Origin: Acidobacteriota bacterium | GTDB taxonomy: Bacteria; Acidobacteriota; Terriglobia; Bryobacterales; Bryobacteraceae | Direction of reading: 5' to 3' | Assembly: GCA_016871135.1 (NCBI GenBank) | Contig: VFZQ01000166.1 | Coordinates: forward strand, 1 to 9,132 | DNA length: 9,132 bases | Shown here: piece after piece, positions 7,968 to 9,132 of the stretch | How positions within the stretch are numbered: the stretch's first letter is position 1 | Layout of the letters: each line of letters starts with the position of its first letter | Notes under the pieces: generated by a model | The model's input: only the letters and a program-made list of their open reading frames with translations | Database searches by the model: none | What the model was told of the DNA's origin: nothing | Position numbers and translations under genes: made by a program

Positions 7968-8669
7968 TTAGCCGCGGCGGCGCAGCACGCCGAGGCCGAC
8001 CAGACCGGCGCCCATCAGCGCCCAGGTGCCCGGCTCCGGAACTCCGCTAACAGTGCCGTAGATTTCGTCGTTGCCGCAGGTAGCGGCGGCGAAGTAAAAA
8101 TCGAAACCGTTGTCGAGATTTGCGAGCGCCCCCGGAGTCAGGTTGAGTGTCAGGCTGACTAGCAGTTCGGTCGGGCCGCCGACCACGTTAACGCTCTGAG
8201 AACCGTTGCTGAGGAACGTGGCGCCGCTCGCATTGGCCCAGACCAGCGAATTCGGCCGGTAATTGATACCACTCGGATTGCCAAGAACCGTTTGTGCGGT
8301 TTGGCGGCCCGTGATGGAGTAGAGCCTGTTGGCCAGAAGACCGTTGTGGCTATTGAGGATAAAGGCGTAGGTCTGGCCGCCTCCGGTGAGGAATAGATCG
8401 CCGACGTTGAGTGTGACGGCGCCAGTGGAGTTGGGAAAGCCGCCAAGCGTCGAGCCGCCGCCGTAGTTGAAGCGGATGTCAATTTGAAGGGCGTTCCCGG
8501 TCAAGCTCTGAAAGGTAAGGTTGTGGATGTCGAACTTCAGGGGATCGCCGATGACATCGCTGGGATCCTGCGAAGCAAGCGGATCGTTGAATTGGCGCGG
8601 TAGCGATGGCAATGCCCACGCGGAGGTGGTCAAACAAGCAGTTAGGGTGAAAATCTGCAAAGTACGCAT
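7968..8669 (-). CDS. PEP-CTERM sorting-domain protein, exported
   Basis: A 233-residue exported protein of unknown function. Residues 1-19 form a Sec signal peptide with an AWA-LP cleavage-like site. The C-terminus has the full PEP-CTERM tripartite signal: Pro-Glu-Pro at 211-213, a hydrophobic segment TWALMGAGLVGLGVL (215-229) and a terminal Arg cluster (230-232). In known systems such a tail is processed by an exosortase that works with exopolysaccharide export and releases the protein at the cell surface or into the matrix. The middle (20-209) is rich in Asn, Gly, Ser and Thr and suggests a beta-sandwich, with one Cys in ATCGNDEIYGTV just before the tail, a pattern I associate with acidobacterial PEP-CTERM proteins. 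No exosortase or polysaccharide gene is in the window. A terminator-like hairpin follows the gene, and palindromes lie upstream at 8707-8727. No Shine-Dalgarno is seen. Confidence 0.9.
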   Translation of the reverse strand: MRTLQIFTLTACLTTSAWALPSLPRQFNDPLASQDPSDVIGDPLKFDIHNLTFQSLTGNALQIDIRFNYGGGSTLGGFPNSTGAVTLNVGDLFLTGGGQTYAFILNSHNGLLANRLYSITGRQTAQTVLGNPSGINYRPNSLVWANASGATFLSNGSQSVNVVGGPTELLVSLTLNLTPGALANLDNGFDFYFAAATCGNDEIYGTVSGVPEPGTWALMGAGLVGLGVLRRRG

Positions 8670-8706
8670 GTGGCGAGTTTGCGCGCCGCGCCGGTACTGG
8701 CCAACA

Positions 8707-8882
8707 TTACGTTAGGAAAGTACTTTCGGCAGGCGGCGCGAAGCTGGCCCAGGGAATAGTCTCCGAGAGTTTAAGTCGTAGTACGAATTGGCTGCGTTCT
8801 ATGACGTAGAAAATTTCTTTGGAATCAATCGCTTGCGGCGATGCAGGCGAAACGTCCGCGAGCGGGTCCTAGCCTAACGTAA
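8707..8882. repeat. 10-base inverted repeat enclosing 156 bases upstream of the IS
   Basis: TTACGTTAGG at 8707-8716 is the exact reverse complement of CCTAACGTAA at 8873-8882. The match does not extend further on either side. The right copy lies 3 bases before the IS hairpin; the left copy lies 37 bases upstream of the PEP-CTERM start codon. The pair could mark the ends of a small non-autonomous element or a pair of protein sites, or it could be chance. Confidence 0.4.
8716..8727. promoter_or_regulatory. Perfect 12-base palindrome upstream of the PEP-CTERM gene
   Basis: GAAAGTACTTTC reads identically on both strands. It lies 46-58 bases upstream of the PEP-CTERM start codon, a place where an operator for a dimeric regulator could act. 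It overlaps the left copy of the 10-base inverted repeat by one base. No regulator is identified and no strong promoter hexamers are visible next to it. Confidence 0.3.
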
Positions 8883-8885
8883 GAG

Positions 8886-8909
8886 GCCCCCCGGCTGTGC
8901 CGGGGTGGC
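8886..8909 (+). repeat. Subterminal hairpin with a bulged T (candidate TnpA recognition hairpin)
   Basis: GCCCCCCGGC pairs with GCCGGGG-GGC around a TGT loop, giving a 10-bp stem interrupted only by an unpaired T at 8906 in the 3' arm. IS200/IS605 end hairpins are known to carry an unpaired base in the stem that TnpA reads, so this fits an imperfect palindrome of the left end. It could also hinder transcription running in from outside. Confidence 0.6.
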
Positions 8910-8918
8910 AGTAGCAGT

Positions 8919-8924
8919 TTGACA
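8919..8924 (+). promoter_or_regulatory. Possible -35 element of the transposase gene
   Basis: A perfect TTGACA lies 64 bases before the transposase start codon. The region 17 bases downstream (around 8942-8947) is a poor -10 match, so any promoter would be weak, as expected for IS200 elements. Confidence 0.25.
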
Positions 8925-8974
8925 TTTCCGGGAGTCCATCAGAGAAACTCCAAACGTGAGCCGCCAAGCACACG

Positions 8975-8981
8975 AAAGGAG
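8975..8981 (+). promoter_or_regulatory. Strong ribosome binding site of the transposase gene
   Basis: AAAGGAG lies 7 bases before the ATG at 8989 and fixes the start. It is the only strong Shine-Dalgarno before any gene in the window. A small upstream hairpin (GGAGT at 8931-8935 with ACTCC at 8947-8951) does not cover it. Confidence 0.75.
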
Positions 8982-8988
8982 AATCCTG

Positions 8989-9132
8989 ATGGACGAAAAC
9001 CAAAGTCTAAACCATAGTAAGTGGGACTGCAAATATCACGTGGTGTTCATTCCGAAGTGCCGTCGAAAGACCCTATACTCGGGCCTTCGGGCACATTTGG
9101 GTCCGGTCTTCCGCGCCTTGGCTCTGCAGAAA
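8989..9132 (+). CDS. tnpA: IS200/IS605-type transposase TnpA, N-terminal fragment (cut by window edge)
   Basis: The first 48 codons of a Y1 HUH single-strand transposase, open to the window edge. The segment SLNHSKWDCKYHVVFIPKCRRKTLYSGL (residues 6-33) matches the N-terminal core strand of IS200 TnpA, where KYHVVFIPKCRRK is strongly typical. The His-hydrophobic-His metal motif and the catalytic Tyr lie beyond the window, so activity cannot be judged. Full-length members have about 140-150 residues. The enzyme would bind hairpins at the ends of the element and cut and rejoin one DNA strand through a phosphotyrosine link. Start choice is supported by the AAAGGAG site 7 bases upstream. The strong Shine-Dalgarno, unlike the neighbours, suggests an acquired element. 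Whether an accessory tnpB follows cannot be seen. Confidence 0.9.
   Translation, partial: MDENQSLNHSKWDCKYHVVFIPKCRRKTLYSGLRAHLGPVFRALALQK

Larger units (their letters stand above)
8670..8988. other. Non-coding stretch between the PEP-CTERM gene and the transposase gene
   Basis: I see no credible gene in these 319 bases; the longest starts give peptides of about a dozen residues. The stretch holds the upstream region of the minus-strand PEP-CTERM gene on the left and the IS left end on the right. Structured elements are a perfect 12-base palindrome (8716-8727), an 11-base palindrome with central G (8776-8786, TCGTA-G-TACGA), a 10-base inverted repeat (8707-8716 and 8873-8882) and the IS hairpin (8886-8909). 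It is more AT-rich around 8760-8830 than its surroundings. Confidence 0.6.
8886..9132 (+). mobile_element. IS200/IS605-family insertion sequence, left end (truncated by window edge)
   Basis: The region combines a subterminal hairpin, a short leader and the start of a Y1 transposase gene, the arrangement of the left end of IS200-type elements. These elements move as single-stranded circles, recognise hairpins at their ends rather than terminal inverted repeats, and make no target duplication. The true left boundary should lie within a few tens of bases 5' of the hairpin, but it cannot be fixed without a homologous element or an empty site. The right end is outside the window. Confidence 0.75.

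Noticed and set aside
8841..8882. Short plus-strand open frame of 13 codons ahead of the IS
   Set aside because: Too short, no ribosome binding site, and it ends within the inverted repeat.

Overview
The window is GC-rich and gene-dense, and reads like the chromosome of an Acidobacteriota bacterium of the Solibacter/Bryobacter type. That placement is inferred from four things: an Oar-like TonB-dependent receptor with an N-terminal carboxypeptidase-regulatory-like domain, a secreted DUF885 peptidase, a PEP-CTERM protein ending in a PEP-GTWALMGAGLVGLGVLRRR-type tail, and a near absence of Shine-Dalgarno sequences before the resident genes. No ribosomal RNA, tRNA or CRISPR array was seen.

Layout from left to right. 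Positions 1-5768 hold three genes on the minus strand, read right to left with gaps of only 22 and 39 bases. They are a secreted DUF885-type zinc peptidase (5768 to 4017), a class IV PLP-dependent aminotransferase or lyase (3994 to 3137), and a large TonB-dependent outer-membrane receptor (3097 to beyond the left edge). The receptor is broken by an apparent one-base deletion near 1765; the reading frame continues cleanly in the next frame to the window edge. On the other side of a 33-base divergent gap lies a plus-strand gene (5802-6944) for a putative lipoprotein of unknown function. It converges on thioredoxin reductase trxB (7892 to 6969, minus). Behind trxB, also on minus, is a PEP-CTERM exported protein (8669 to 7968). 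A good intrinsic terminator-like hairpin lies between these two and ends only 8 bases before the trxB start codon. The last part (8670-9132) is a 319-base non-coding stretch with palindromes and an inverted repeat, leading into the left end of an IS200/IS605-type insertion sequence whose TnpA gene runs off the right edge.

How the genes may work together (inference): the minus-strand trio combines outer-membrane uptake, exported peptide hydrolysis and an amino-group-handling enzyme, which would suit peptide or amino-acid scavenging, but the substrate cannot be read from sequence. trxB is housekeeping redox maintenance. I found no convincing new multi-gene system. The points most worth a second look are the frameshift in the receptor, the terminator or attenuator at trxB, the unknown lipoprotein, and the IS left end with its unusually strong ribosome binding site.
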